47,555 nucleotides of DNA from NCBI GenBank assembly GCA_934533075.1, contig CAKTBJ010000022.1:1-47555 (forward strand), in the 5' to 3' direction. The DNA is from an uncultured Paracoccus sp. (lineage in GTDB: Bacteria; Pseudomonadota; Alphaproteobacteria; Rhodobacterales; Rhodobacteraceae). Below the pieces are notes generated by a model. The model worked only from the letters and a program-made list of their open reading frames with translations, did not search any database and was not told the DNA's origin. The position numbers were made by a program, and so were the translations under genes. This document shows, in pieces, positions 8,073 through 18,515 of this stretch. The stretch's first letter is position 1; the number at the start of each line of letters is the position of its first letter.

Positions 8073-9779
8073 TCAGGAAAGCCCGATCAGGCCCATCTGC
8101 TCCAGCTTCAGCAGGACCTGGTGGGCGCAATGGTCCACATCGGTATCCTCGGTCTGGACGCGCAGCTCGGGATTGGTGGGTTCCTCGTAAGGGTCGGAAA
8201 TGCCGGTGAATTCCTTGATCTTGCCCTCGCGCGCCAGCTTATACAGGCCCTTGCGGTCGCGGCGCTCGCATTCCTCAAGGCTGGTGGCGACATGCACCTC
8301 GACGAAGGCGCCGCCGGCCTCGATCATCTCGCGCACGGCGCGGCGGGTAGCGGCATAGGGCGCGATGGGGGCGCAGATGGCGATGCCGCCGTTCTTGGTG
8401 ATCTCCGATGCCACGAAGCCGATGCGCTTGATGTTGATGTCGCGGTGCTCCTTGGAGAAGCCCAGTTCCGAGGACAGATGCTTGCGCACCACGTCGCCGT
8501 CCAGCAGCGTGACCGGGCGGCCGCCCATCTCCATCAGCTTGACCATCAGCGCGTTGGCGATGGTGGACTTGCCTGACCCCGACAGGCCGGTGAAGAACAC
8601 GGTAAAGCCCTGCTTGTGGCGCGGCGGCGAGGTGCGGCGAAGCTGGGTCACCACCTCGGGGAAGCTGAACCATTCCGGGATTTCCAGCCCCTCGCGCAGC
8701 CGGCGGCGCAATTCGGTGCCGGAAATGTTCAGCACCGTGGCGCCCGGCTCCACCTCGTCCGAAGGCTCGTATTGGGCGCGGTCCTGCACATAGACCATCT
8801 GCCGGAAATCGACCATTTCCACGCCGATCTCGTCCTGATGCTGGCGGAACAGGTCCTGCGCGTCATAGGGACCATAGAAATCGACGCCCTGGCTGTTCTT
8901 GCCCGGCCCGGCATGGTCGCGGCCGACGATCATGTGGGTCATGCCGTGATTGCGGCGGATGATGCCGTGCCAGACGGCTTCGCGCGGCCCGCCCATGCGC
9001 ATCGCAAGGTTCAGCAGCGCCAGATGCGTGGTCGCCTGCGGATATTTGTCCAGCACGGCCTCATAGCAGCGGACGCGGGTGAAATGGTCCACGTCGCCGG
9101 GCTTGGTCATGCCGACGACCGGGTGGATCAGCAGGTTGGCCTGCGCCTCGCGGGCGGCGCGGAAGGTCAGTTCCTGATGCGCCCGGTGCAGCGGGTTGCG
9201 GGTCTGGAAGGCGACGATGCGGCGCCAGTTCAGCTTGCGGAAATGCGCCCGCAGCTCGTTCGGCGTGGCGCGGCGGGCGCGGAAATCGTAATGCACCGGC
9301 GGCTGCAAGCCGGTGATCGCCCCGCCCAGATAGACCGGCCCGGCCACGTTGTGCAGATAGTTCACCGTCGGATGGGCGATGTCGTCGGCGCCGAAGACCC
9401 CCTCGGCCTCGCGCGACTTGTTCGGCACCCATTTGTCCGAGATCGACAGGATGGCGAGGATCACCCCTTCCTGATCGCGCAGCGCGATGTCGGTGCCCGG
9501 CTCGACCGTGGCGGCGAAGGCCTCGGACACGTCCAGCGTGATCGGCATCGGCCACAGCGTGCCATCGGCCAGCCGCATCCCGGCCACCACGCCGTCGTAA
9601 TCGGCCTCGCTCATGAAGCCGCGCAGCGGGTGGAAGCCGCCGCTCATCAGCAGCTCCAGGTCGCAAAGCTGGCGCTGCGTCAGGTCCCAGGAGGGCATCT
9701 CGCCCGCATCCAGCTTCAGCTTGGCGGCGGTCTCGGCATTGACGTAAAGTTCGGGGATGGGGACGTGATTGGGCTGCAT
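8073..9779 (-). CDS. Fused sulfate adenylyltransferase / adenylylsulfate kinase
   Basis: A 568-residue bifunctional enzyme. The N-terminal ATP sulfurylase (about 1-385) makes APS from sulfate and ATP and has QTRNPLHRAHQ (~192-202) and GRDHAGPG. The C-terminal APS kinase (about 388-568) has the P-loop GLSGSGKST (~397-405), DGDVVRKHLSSELGFS and the NIKRIGFVASEI block, and makes PAPS. This order (sulfurylase then kinase) is the CysN/CysD-independent bacterial fusion. ATG 9779 is preceded by AGAGG. The sulfotransferase gene follows directly, so PAPS for sulfation, assimilation or both is likely. Confidence 0.95.
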   Translation of the reverse strand: MQPNHVPIPELYVNAETAAKLKLDAGEMPSWDLTQRQLCDLELLMSGGFHPLRGFMSEADYDGVVAGMRLADGTLWPMPITLDVSEAFAATVEPGTDIALRDQEGVILAILSISDKWVPNKSREAEGVFGADDIAHPTVNYLHNVAGPVYLGGAITGLQPPVHYDFRARRATPNELRAHFRKLNWRRIVAFQTRNPLHRAHQELTFRAAREAQANLLIHPVVGMTKPGDVDHFTRVRCYEAVLDKYPQATTHLALLNLAMRMGGPREAVWHGIIRRNHGMTHMIVGRDHAGPGKNSQGVDFYGPYDAQDLFRQHQDEIGVEMVDFRQMVYVQDRAQYEPSDEVEPGATVLNISGTELRRRLREGLEIPEWFSFPEVVTQLRRTSPPRHKQGFTVFFTGLSGSGKSTIANALMVKLMEMGGRPVTLLDGDVVRKHLSSELGFSKEHRDINIKRIGFVASEITKNGGIAICAPIAPYAATRRAVREMIEAGGAFVEVHVATSLEECERRDRKGLYKLAREGKIKEFTGISDPYEEPTNPELRVQTEDTDVDHCAHQVLLKLEQMGLIGLS

Positions 9780-9950
9780 GCGGGCCTCTGGCGGGCTTGG
9801 ATTTGGCTGATTCTGTTCTCGGCCATAGACCCGGCAGGTCCCGAACACAACCGCATGAAAGGGAAAACCCGCACCGCCGTGGGGTCAGGGTATCGGCGTC
9901 CGCGACGCCCGGCCGAGGCGGCAGCCCCAGGGCAGGGCCGCCGCTTGTGC

Positions 9951-10235
9951 CTATTTGCGCAGCTTGCTCAGGACCAGGCCGGCGACCACCTGCACGATCA
10001 TGCCGGCGACGCCGCCGCCGACCAGGTTGCCGGCCAGGGCGGCGAGATCGACGCCACCCGCAGCCGCCGCACCGCCGCCGCCCAGCAGCCCGCCCAGAAG
10101 CTGGCCGCCACCCACGCCGCCGATCGCGCCGGCGATGAGGTTGCCGACGGTGCCCAGGTCGGACTCCTTGACGACCTTGCCACCGCCCGCGCCGCCCGCC
10201 GCGCCACCGATCAATTGGGCAAGAATTTGTTCCAT
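9951..10235 (-). CDS. Glycine-rich small hydrophobic protein
   Basis: A 94-residue protein of unknown function, almost entirely Gly/Ala/Val/Leu. Repeating GGxxGG segments (LIGGAAGGAGGGK, GAIGGVGGGQLLGGLLGGGG) alternate with hydrophobic stretches and end in a hydrophobic helix plus KLRK (VQVVAGLVLSKLRK). The composition suggests a membrane-associated or self-packing protein. ATG 10235 has GGGGAGA about 6 bases upstream, supporting translation. It lies 59 bases downstream of the RES-domain gene on the same strand. Confidence 0.7.
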   Translation of the reverse strand: MEQILAQLIGGAAGGAGGGKVVKESDLGTVGNLIAGAIGGVGGGQLLGGLLGGGGAAAAGGVDLAALAGNLVGGGVAGMIVQVVAGLVLSKLRK

Positions 10236-10294
10236 GTCGTTCTCCCCGCTCTACGTGACCACAGAAGACCCTTCGCGGAAAAAAACAAGCCCGT

Positions 10295-11762
<1,468 letters not shown>

Positions 11763-11800
11763 CTATAGTCGTGCCACTTTCAGGACAAGGAAACCGCGCC

Positions 11801-12196
11801 ATGACCCACCGACCGATCCGCCCCGGCCTGCTGCTGGTCCCGGCCCTGCTGGCACTGTGCGCGGGGCCGCTGGCCGCCCAGACCGAGCCGGACACGGCGG
11901 CGGAGGATGCGCGGGCGGCCGAGGCCTGCACCTGGTCGCATGGCGGCGGGCAACTGGCCTCGGCCCTGTGCGAGCCGGGGCTGGACCCGGCGATCTGGGC
12001 GGCGGCGGGGCGCGCGGCCTGCGACGGGCACGACCTCTGCGCGGCCTGGATCTACGACGATCCCGCCGCCCGGCCCGATCCCATGCCCGACAGCTTCGAC
12101 AAGCTGACCCAGCAGAACGTCACCTCGGCGCTGGCGGTCTGGGTGCACGAGGACGACATGCTCATCACCATCGCCCCCCTTGCCGCAGCGGAATAG
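11801..12196 (+). CDS. Small secreted protein with four cysteines
   Basis: A 131-residue protein not recognised as a known family. A signal peptide is visible: basic start (HRPIRPG), hydrophobic core LLLVPALLALCAGPLAAQ and a likely cleavage after AAQ. Four cysteines in the mature part (ACTW, ALCEP, ACDG, LCAA) could form two disulfides. The start is ATG 11801 with AAGGA upstream. It is divergent from trxB and shares a bidirectional terminator with the VWA gene downstream. Probably periplasmic. Confidence 0.7.
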   Translation: MTHRPIRPGLLLVPALLALCAGPLAAQTEPDTAAEDARAAEACTWSHGGGQLASALCEPGLDPAIWAAAGRAACDGHDLCAAWIYDDPAARPDPMPDSFDKLTQQNVTSALAVWVHEDDMLITIAPLAAAE

Positions 12197-12217
12197 GCGG
12201 CACCACCCCGCCCATGC

Positions 12218-12244
12218 AAAAGGCCCGCCGAAGCGGGCCTTTTT
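12218..12244. terminator. Bidirectional intrinsic terminator
   Basis: The 11-base perfect stem AAAAGGCCCGC (12218-12228) / GCGGGCCTTTT (12233-12243) with loop CGAA, flanked by A and T runs on both sides, lies between the convergent genes ending at 12196 and 12266. It works for both strands. Confidence 0.9.
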
Positions 12245-12265
12245 CGTGTTCGCATCCGCGCGGGA

Positions 12266-13051
12266 TCAGGCGGCGCGGCGACGCAGGCGCAGACCGCCCA
12301 TCATCCCCAGCGCGCCCAGCAGCAGCAGGCCAGCGGCCGGAACCGGAACGGCGGACGGGTCGGTCACGTCCACGATCTTCTGGATCTTGGCGCCGATAGC
12401 GGCCTGATAGTCGTCGAAGCTGTCCACGGCCAGCACGAAGCCCCTCTTGGTCGGGTCCGGCAGGTTGGCGGGATTGGTCACATAATCCGCGCCGTTCGGC
12501 CCGGCAAGGGCGAGCATCTGATTGATCTGGCTCTGGCCGAAGCTGCCGACCAGTTCGAAGCTGATGCCGTCCACGCCGGCCGCATAAGCAGCGGCCGCCG
12601 CAGCTGCCGGGCTCGCCCCGCCATTCGGCGCGCCGTCGGTCGAGATGTTGAACAGCGTCAGGTCACCTAGGCTGCCCGCATACAGGCTGGTCAGCGTGTT
12701 GATGGCCGTGCCGGTATAAGTCGCGCCGGTGTTGGTGCGATTGTGGGTGGTGATCGTCGACTGGATGCCGGCGAGGTTGGCCGCGGTCAGGATCGTCGGG
12801 GGAACGAGGGTCTTGACGTCCGAGCCGAAGGTGATGATCGAGACGTTATACTGCACGTCGGCGCTGTCCGTCGGGATCAGCGCCAGCGCGTTCGCCAGGC
12901 CGTTCTTTTGCAGATTATACTGGGAGTCCAGGAGGCTGCCCGAGTGGTCGATGGCGAAACCGAGGTTCACGATCGTCGCCGCGAAGGCATTGCTGCCCAT
13001 CGCCATGCCCAGCGCAACCACGGCGCCGGCGAGTGTCTTTCTGAAGCTCAT
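12266..13051 (-). CDS. VWA-domain secreted protein with VPxPA-CTERM-like sorting tail
   Basis: A 261-residue exported protein. A signal peptide (KTLAGAVVALGMAMGSNAFAA) is followed by a von Willebrand A domain. The metal site is visible as DHSGS (~34-38), NTGATYTGTA and STDGAPNG. The C-terminus is VPVPAAGLLLLGALGMMGG followed by RLRRRAA, the motif-helix-basic layout of VPLPA/PEP-CTERM sorting signals, processed by an exosortase in related bacteria. None is in the window. ATG 13051 has AAGGAGAAA upstream. Function is probably adhesion or surface assembly; unknown in detail. Confidence 0.85.
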   Translation of the reverse strand: MSFRKTLAGAVVALGMAMGSNAFAATIVNLGFAIDHSGSLLDSQYNLQKNGLANALALIPTDSADVQYNVSIITFGSDVKTLVPPTILTAANLAGIQSTITTHNRTNTGATYTGTAINTLTSLYAGSLGDLTLFNISTDGAPNGGASPAAAAAAAYAAGVDGISFELVGSFGQSQINQMLALAGPNGADYVTNPANLPDPTKRGFVLAVDSFDDYQAAIGAKIQKIVDVTDPSAVPVPAAGLLLLGALGMMGGLRLRRRAA

Positions 13052-13489
13052 CTGCTTTTCTCCTTGAGCAAGGTTCGTGCCGTCCGAAACCGTTTGCCTC
13101 GTTGATGGCAGGACCGGCTTGAATCAAAGGTGGATCGCCACCCCCAGACCAACGCAATATTATGCCAGGCGACAATGCCGGGCAAGAAATCACCGAAAAG
13201 AATGCGGCGGTTTTCGGCAGTTATATGCCAGATCGGCGATATATCTCGGGACCGATCCAATCTTAACGCGCAGCCCTCCAATACAAATCAACCTACAATT
13301 GCAATTCATCAGGCCATGTCTCATTCATTTCCCCGGACGGCCGGCCCGGCCCGACCTCACGGGCAGGTGATTCGCACGCGGCGGCCGCCGGTCCCGTCCA
13401 TCGCGCACCCCTCGACCTGCGAAAGATAATTGCGCAGGCGCGACAGGATCGGTAAGAGGTGGCAACACGGGAAGGAACGAGGATTCACG
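13052..13489. other. AT-richer divergent intergenic region upstream of VWA gene and Lrp gene
   Basis: Positions about 13150-13330 are clearly richer in A/T than the surroundings and contain the palindrome AATTGCAATT (13297-13306) plus repeated ATGCCA words (13171-13181 and 13224-13233). A regulated promoter for the VWA protein is a fair guess. An open frame at 13130-13429 has no ribosome-binding site and no domain and is not called. Confidence 0.45.
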
Positions 13490-13987
13490 ATGGCCGGGGC
13501 CAAGCTGGACGAGATCGACCGCAAGATTCTGGCCGAATTGCAGGGCGATGGCCGCATGACCAACGTGGAGCTGGCGCGCCGCGTCGGCATCTCGGCCCCG
13601 CCCTGCCTGCGCCGCGTCCGCGCGCTGGAGGAGGCCGGCGCCATCCGCGGCTATCACGCCGACGTGGCGCCGCGCGCGCTGGGCTTCGAGGTGGCGGTCT
13701 TCGCGATGGTGCGCCTGCACAGCCAGTCGGAGCGTGACCTGTCCGCCTTCGAGGCGCTGGCGCGAAGCTGGCCCCTGGTGCGCGAGTGCCACATGCTGAA
13801 CGGCGAGATCGACTTCATCCTGAAATGCGTGGCCCCCGACCTGTCCAGCTTCCAGAGCTTCCTGACCCAGAGCCTGACGGCGGCCGAGAACGTGGCCTCG
13901 GTCAAGACCTCGCTGGTGATCCGCTGCGCCAAGGACGAGCCGGGCGTGCCCTTCGACGTGGTGGAGGCCCGCGCGGCGGAAGACTAG
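13490..13987 (+). CDS. Lrp/AsnC-family transcriptional regulator
   Basis: A 165-residue DNA-binding regulator. The N-terminal winged helix starts KLDEIDRKILAELQGDGRMTN, with recognition helix PPCLRRVRALEEAGAI, and is followed by a RAM (ligand-binding, oligomer-forming) domain (~65-150) with VRECHMLNGEIDFILK. Members respond to amino acids such as leucine or asparagine. ATG 13490 is preceded by GAAGGAACGAGG. The stop overlaps the convergent pgeF stop by four bases. Target genes cannot be deduced from the neighbours. Confidence 0.92.
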   Translation: MAGAKLDEIDRKILAELQGDGRMTNVELARRVGISAPPCLRRVRALEEAGAIRGYHADVAPRALGFEVAVFAMVRLHSQSERDLSAFEALARSWPLVRECHMLNGEIDFILKCVAPDLSSFQSFLTQSLTAAENVASVKTSLVIRCAKDEPGVPFDVVEARAAED

Positions 13988-14748
13988 AGCACGATGACGG
14001 AGATCAGCCGGCCATAGTCGGCCTTTTCCTCGTGCGTGGCCCGGCGATAGCTGAAGAAGCGCGCCGGGTCGGAATAAGTGCAGTGGCGGCTCCATTCCGC
14101 ATCCACGCCCAGATCGCGCAGCCGCGACAGGCCAAAGCCCGGCAGGTCGAACATCGGCCGCCCGTTCGGGCCGGTGGAAAAGAACCGCGCATCCTCGGGA
14201 TTGTCGTCGGCGAACTGCTCGGCCATGTCCCAGCCGACTTCATAGGCCCGCTGGCTGATGCAGGGACCGATGACCGCCACGATCCGCCGCGCGCCAAGGT
14301 CCTGCATGGCGCCCACCGTGGCCTCGATCACGCCGCCGAAGGCGCCGCGCCAGCCGGCATGCACCGCGCCGATCACCCCGGCCTCGCGGTCGGCCAGCAG
14401 GATCGGCTGGCAATCGGCGGTCAGGATGCCCAGCGCGATGCCCGGCGTGGCCGTGACCATCGCATCGGCGCGGGTGGTGCGGGCGGCTTCGATCTGCGCG
14501 GCCTCGCGCAGCACCACCACATCCGCCGAATGCACCTGGTTGACCCCGGCGAGGTGATCCGGCGCCACGCCCATCGCCTCGGCCACGCGGGCGCGGTTGA
14601 CCGCCACGGCCCCGGCCTGGTCGTCCGAGCCGCGCCCGCAGTTCAGCCCCTCGTAAAGCCCGGTCGAGGCGCCGCCCTTGCGGGTGAAAAAGCCATGCCG
14701 CACGCCGTCCAGCAGCGGATGGGTCAGGATTTCCAGCATGACCTGCAT
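13984..14748 (-). CDS. pgeF: Purine nucleoside phosphorylase, YfiH/laccase-domain (PgeF)
   Basis: A 254-residue laccase-domain protein. Metal-ligand blocks NQVHSADV, LTADCQPILL, AVHAGWRGAFGGV and GPCISQRAYEVG mark the YfiH family. Members act as copper/zinc-dependent purine nucleoside phosphorylases and have a peptidoglycan-editing role in E. coli. ATG 14748 has GAAGGCGAGG upstream; ATG 14739 is an alternative. It lies 10 bases downstream of the methyltransferase gene, last in the lgt-midA-pgeF transcript, a common alphaproteobacterial order. Confidence 0.93.
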   Translation of the reverse strand: MQVMLEILTHPLLDGVRHGFFTRKGGASTGLYEGLNCGRGSDDQAGAVAVNRARVAEAMGVAPDHLAGVNQVHSADVVVLREAAQIEAARTTRADAMVTATPGIALGILTADCQPILLADREAGVIGAVHAGWRGAFGGVIEATVGAMQDLGARRIVAVIGPCISQRAYEVGWDMAEQFADDNPEDARFFSTGPNGRPMFDLPGFGLSRLRDLGVDAEWSRHCTYSDPARFFSYRRATHEEKADYGRLISVIVL

Positions 14749-14758
14749 GACCTCGCCT

Positions 14759-15805
14759 TCATTCTGTCCCGCCGGCGGGGAAAAACCCGGCCACGGGCGG
14801 GGCGGTCGCCGGCCAGAATGCCAGCGCCTTGAACAACTGTCCCATTTCCGCCTTGCCGGTCAAGCGGTGAAGGGCGGCGGCGACGGCATCGGCCTGATCG
14901 GGCCGCGCCTGCGCCAGCGCCTGCGCGCGCGCGCCGATGCCCAGCCGGGCCAGCAGCGCGCCCTGTTCGGTCAGCCGCGACACCCGCACCCCCCGCGCCG
15001 CCGCCGCGATGGGCGCGAAATCGACATGGGCGGTCAGGTCGGCGCGTCCGGGCGCCGCCAGCGGGTCGGCGGGGCGCCCGCCCTGCAAGGCCTGCAAGCT
15101 ATCCCCCTGCCCGTCCCAGCCGCCATAGTCGAGGAAGATCGCCGCGCCGCCGTGGCGGGCGATCCGCCCGGCCACGGCGGCGGCTATGGGGGGGGCGGCT
15201 TCGCAGACCTCCCAGACCGCGCCGGGGGGCGCCGCGCGCGGCAGCGGCAGGACGGGACCGAGGGCGAAGGCGAGGCCCTCGGGCACGGCATTCACCATCA
15301 CCTCGGCCCAGCCTTCGGGAAGGCGGCGGAACTGGCGGATCGGCAGGGCGTCGAAGAATTCGTTCGCCAGCAGGAACAGCGGCGCCTCGGGCAGGTCGGC
15401 CGCCGTGTCCACATGCCGCACCGCGCCCAGCCGCTGCCGCTGGAGGGCACGCAGACGGGGGCTGACCTCGACCAGCACCACCTCGGCCCGCCAGCCGGGC
15501 ACCCGCCGCAGCACGCGCAGCGCATCGGCCATCAAGGTGCCGCGACCGGGGCCGATCTCGGCCAGAACGGCGTTTTCGGGGCGGCCCTGATCCATCCAGG
15601 CCTGCGCGATGGCGGCGCCCAGCACCTCGCCGAACATCTGGCTGATCTCGGGCGCGGTCGTGAAATCCCCTGCCGTGCCAAAGGGTTCGCGGGTGGTGTA
15701 ATAGCCGTGCTCGGGATGCAGCAGGCAGGCCTGCATGTATTCGTCCAGCCGCATCGGCCCATGCGCGCGGATGCGCGCCGCCAGGATCTCGCCCAGCGGC
15801 GTCAC
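14759..15805 (-). CDS. MidA/NDUFAF7-type SAM-dependent methyltransferase
   Basis: A 348-residue class I methyltransferase. [20 protein letters not shown] with ISQMFGE (~34-61) is the conserved N-terminal block, [17 protein letters not shown] (~83-99) the SAM site, and [13 protein letters not shown] the following signature. Mitochondrial NDUFAF7 dimethylates an arginine of a complex I subunit; the bacterial target is not established. The start is GTG 15805, overlapping the lgt TGA as GTGA (coupled translation). Confidence 0.9.
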   Translation of the reverse strand: MTPLGEILAARIRAHGPMRLDEYMQACLLHPEHGYYTTREPFGTAGDFTTAPEISQMFGEVLGAAIAQAWMDQGRPENAVLAEIGPGRGTLMADALRVLRRVPGWRAEVVLVEVSPRLRALQRQRLGAVRHVDTAADLPEAPLFLLANEFFDALPIRQFRRLPEGWAEVMVNAVPEGLAFALGPVLPLPRAAPPGAVWEVCEAAPPIAAAVAGRIARHGGAAIFLDYGGWDGQGDSLQALQGGRPADPLAAPGRADLTAHVDFAPIAAAARGVRVSRLTEQGALLARLGIGARAQALAQARPDQADAVAAALHRLTGKAEMGQLFKALAFWPATAPPVAGFFPAGGTE

Positions 15806-16683
15806 GCGCCCATCCTGGGCCGGCGCAGGGCATGGACGATGAAACCCAGCCCGACCAGCAGCATGGGCAGCGACAGGACTTGCCCCATGCTCAGCCCCCA
15901 GACCGGGCCGCCGATGACATGGCCCAGCGGGTTGTCGGGCGTGATGAACTGGGCATCGGCCTGCCGGAAATGCTCGACGAAGGTGCGGGCCGCGCCATAG
16001 CCGGCCAGGAACACGCCGAAGGCCAGCCCCGGCCGCCGCAATCCGCCCCGCGCCACCAGCACCATCAGCACGACGAACAGGGCCAGCCCCTCCAGCCCGG
16101 CCTCGTAAAGCTGGCTGGGATGGCGGGCGCAGGGACCGCTGACGCCGGGGCAGGTCTGCGCGGCCTCGCCGGGAAAGACCACGCCCCAGGGCGCATCGGT
16201 CGGGCGCCCCCACAGCTCAGCATTGATGAAATTGGCGATGCGGCCCAGAAACAGCCCGATCGGCGCCGCCAGCGACAGCGCATCGGCCAGCCGCAGGCGC
16301 GGGATGCCCTGCGCCCCCGCGAACAGCCACGCCGCCACGATCACCCCGGCGAAGCCGCCGTGGAAGGACATGCCGCCATGCCACAGCACCAGCGCCTGCA
16401 TAGGATTTTCAAGGTAATAGCCCGGCTGGTAGAACAGCACATAGCCCAGCCGCCCGCCCAGCACGACGCCGAGGATGATCCAGGTCAGCAGCCCCTCGAC
16501 CTGCGCCGGGCGCATCGGGGCCTCGCCCCCCCACAGCGCCGGGCGCCGCATCACGTGCTGGACCAGCCACCAGCCCAGCAGCAGCCCGACCAGATAGGCC
16601 ATCGCATACCAGCGGATGGCGAATTCATACCCGCCCAGCGGGATGGTCACGATCTCGGGCGAGATGTTCGGGAAGGCGATCAT
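15802..16683 (-). CDS. lgt: Prolipoprotein diacylglyceryl transferase Lgt
   Basis: A 293-residue inner-membrane enzyme that transfers diacylglycerol from phosphatidylglycerol to the lipobox cysteine of prolipoproteins. HGGMSFHGG (~102-110) and the Lgt signature [14 protein letters not shown] (~147-160) are present, followed by HPSQLYEA. About seven hydrophobic segments are visible, as usual. ATG 16683 lies ahead of NISPEIVTI, the normal N-terminus. First gene of lgt-midA-pgeF. Confidence 0.96.
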   Translation of the reverse strand: MIAFPNISPEIVTIPLGGYEFAIRWYAMAYLVGLLLGWWLVQHVMRRPALWGGEAPMRPAQVEGLLTWIILGVVLGGRLGYVLFYQPGYYLENPMQALVLWHGGMSFHGGFAGVIVAAWLFAGAQGIPRLRLADALSLAAPIGLFLGRIANFINAELWGRPTDAPWGVVFPGEAAQTCPGVSGPCARHPSQLYEAGLEGLALFVVLMVLVARGGLRRPGLAFGVFLAGYGAARTFVEHFRQADAQFITPDNPLGHVIGGPVWGLSMGQVLSLPMLLVGLGFIVHALRRPRMGA

Positions 16684-16826
16684 GGCGGCGGGTCCGTCTG
16701 CTTCTCGCCCGTCTGGATAGGGCGCGGACCGGCGCTGTCAAGCACAGGCGCCCGCATCGGGGCGATTGAACCGGGGCCGCGCCTGCCCCATATGAGGGGA
16801 CAGACCCCCATCCCGCAGGGACCAAG

Positions 16827-17084
16827 ATGACCGAGAAAAACCGTATCTTCGACGACATGTCGCGCCTGATGAGCAATGCGATGGGCGTGGCGCAGGGCGC
16901 CCGCAACGAGGCCGAGACCGCCTTCAAGGGCTGGGTGGACCGCCAGCTCGCCGATCGCGACCTTGTGACCCGCGAGGAGTTCGAGGCCGTCCGCGACATG
17001 GCCATCAAGGCCCGCACCGAGAACGCCGAACTGCGCGCCCGCCTCGACCGGCTGGACCCCGCCGGGGCCAAGCCTCAGGGCTGA
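16827..17084 (+). CDS. UbiK/YqiC-family (BMFP) coiled-coil protein
   Basis: An 85-residue protein. The pattern IFDDMSRLMSNAMGVAQGARNE followed by the coiled-coil VTREEFEAVRDMAIKARTENAELRARLDRLD is the BMFP/YqiC family, called UbiK in ubiquinone biosynthesis (accessory factor of the Ubi complex) and also described as membrane-fusogenic. A ubiquinone role here is by homology only. ATG 16827 is preceded by AGGGA. Confidence 0.88.
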   Translation: MTEKNRIFDDMSRLMSNAMGVAQGARNEAETAFKGWVDRQLADRDLVTREEFEAVRDMAIKARTENAELRARLDRLDPAGAKPQG

Positions 17085-17443
17085 GGCGCGACCCGCTGGC
17101 GCAGGCCCCCGTCGCGGTCGAACAGCAGCACCTCGCCGCTCTCCGCGACCACGACGATCCAGTCGCGGGCGAAGGTGACGGCCTGCGCCCGCAGCCCCTC
17201 GGGCAGCACGATCTGCGCCGGCAGCGCCGGAATCGCGCCCGGCTGCGGCCTGGCGCCCGGTCCCAGCCGCACCCACAGCACCACGGCGACGCTGAGGATG
17301 CCCAGCCCCATGACCACCGCCAGCCCGGTGACGAGGCGCCGCAGCCAGCGCAGCAAGGCCTCGGCCTCGCGGGCCGCCTCCGGCGCGGCGGCGGCTTCGG
17401 GGCCTTCCCCTCGCGCCCCGCCCTCTGCTAGGTTGTCGCCCAT
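17075..17443 (-). CDS. DUF6476-like membrane protein
   Basis: A 122-residue protein. One transmembrane helix (~42-64, VTGLAVVMGLGILSVAVVLW) is followed by PAQIVLPEGLRAQAVTFARDWIVVV and GEVLLFDRDGGLRQRV, matching a Rhodobacterales DUF6476-type protein of unknown function. ATG 17443 was chosen because residues upstream are a reversed copy of rluA coding sequence. Its ATG overlaps the ATG of the divergent RluA gene (both use the CATG at 17441-17444). It overlaps the ubiK-like gene's 3' end. Confidence 0.72.
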   Translation of the reverse strand: MGDNLAEGGARGEGPEAAAAPEAAREAEALLRWLRRLVTGLAVVMGLGILSVAVVLWVRLGPGARPQPGAIPALPAQIVLPEGLRAQAVTFARDWIVVVAESGEVLLFDRDGGLRQRVAPQP

Positions 17444-18494
17444 GCCGGACCCCCTCATCATCACGCTGGACGCGCCCAGCCCCGACCGGGTTGATAAGGC
17501 CCTCGCCGCCCTCGCGCCAGAGGGGGCGGGCCTGTCGCGCTCGCGCCTGGCCCGGCTGATCGCCGAGGGGGCCATCCTCGGTCCCGACGGCGTGGCGCTC
17601 AGCCTGAAGACCCGCGCCGCCGCCGGCGACTATGCGATCATCCTGCCGGCGCCCGCCCCGTCCGAGGCCGCGCCGGAGGCGATCCCGCTGGACATCTGGC
17701 ACGAGGACGGCGCGCTGATCGTCCTCAACAAGCCCGCCGGCATGGTGGTGCATCCGGCGCCCGGCAGCCCATCGGGCACGCTGGTCAACGCGCTGATGGC
17801 GCATTGCGGCGCGGCGCTGGCGCAGGTCGGCGGCCCCGGCCGCCCCGGCATCGTCCACCGCATCGACAAGGACACCTCGGGCCTGCTGGTGGTGGCCAAG
17901 ACCGACCACGCCCACCAGCATCTGGCGGCGCAATTCGCCCGCCATTCGGTCCATCGCCGTTATCTGGCGCTGGCGCATGGGGTGATCGACGCCGCCGATC
18001 CGCGCCTGCGCGGCGTGCCCGGCGCGGTCTTCGAACCCGGCGGCGTGCTGCGCATCACCACGCTGCTGGGCCGCCACCCCTCGGACCGCCAGCGCCAGGC
18101 GGTCAGCTTCGAGCGTGGCCGCCACGCGGTGACGCGGGCACGCATGCTGGAGGCTTTCGGCACGCCGCCCGCCGCCATGCTGGCCGAATGCTGGCTGGAG
18201 ACCGGCCGCACCCACCAGATCCGCGTGCATCTGGCCCATGCCGGGCTGGGCCTGGTCGGCGACCCCGTTTATGGCGGCGCCCGGCAGGCCTCGGCCAAGG
18301 CCCTGGGACCGGCGGCGGCGCTGCTGCGCGATTTCCCGCGCCAGGCGCTGCATGCCGCCAGCCTGGGCTTCACCCATCCCGACAGCGGCGAGGCGATGCA
18401 GTTCGAGGCCCCGCTTCCCGCCGACATGGAGGCGCTGATCGCGGCCTTACGCGACGGCGCCACCCGGAACCCCGCGCCCCCCGCGCGTGTTTGA
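17442..18494 (+). CDS. RluA-family pseudouridine synthase
   Basis: A 350-residue enzyme that isomerises uridine in rRNA, probably 23S. An S4-like N-terminus (DRVDKALAALAPEGAGLSRSRLARLI, ~15-40) precedes the catalytic domain. The catalytic-aspartate motif is HRIDKDTSGLLVVAKT (~142-157). The RluD-type ending GRTHQIRVHLAHAGLGLVGDPVYG is also present. ATG 17442 lies in the CATG shared with the divergent gene; TAGG upstream is a weak ribosome-binding site. rpoH follows after 21 bases. Confidence 0.93.
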   Translation: MPDPLIITLDAPSPDRVDKALAALAPEGAGLSRSRLARLIAEGAILGPDGVALSLKTRAAAGDYAIILPAPAPSEAAPEAIPLDIWHEDGALIVLNKPAGMVVHPAPGSPSGTLVNALMAHCGAALAQVGGPGRPGIVHRIDKDTSGLLVVAKTDHAHQHLAAQFARHSVHRRYLALAHGVIDAADPRLRGVPGAVFEPGGVLRITTLLGRHPSDRQRQAVSFERGRHAVTRARMLEAFGTPPAAMLAECWLETGRTHQIRVHLAHAGLGLVGDPVYGGARQASAKALGPAAALLRDFPRQALHAASLGFTHPDSGEAMQFEAPLPADMEALIAALRDGATRNPAPPARV

Positions 18495-18515
18495 CCTACG
18501 CGCAAGGAGGCGCTC

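Noticed and set aside
13130..13429. 99-residue frame in the AT-rich gap
   Set aside because: No ribosome-binding site, no domain, and it covers the likely promoter region of the VWA and Lrp genes.
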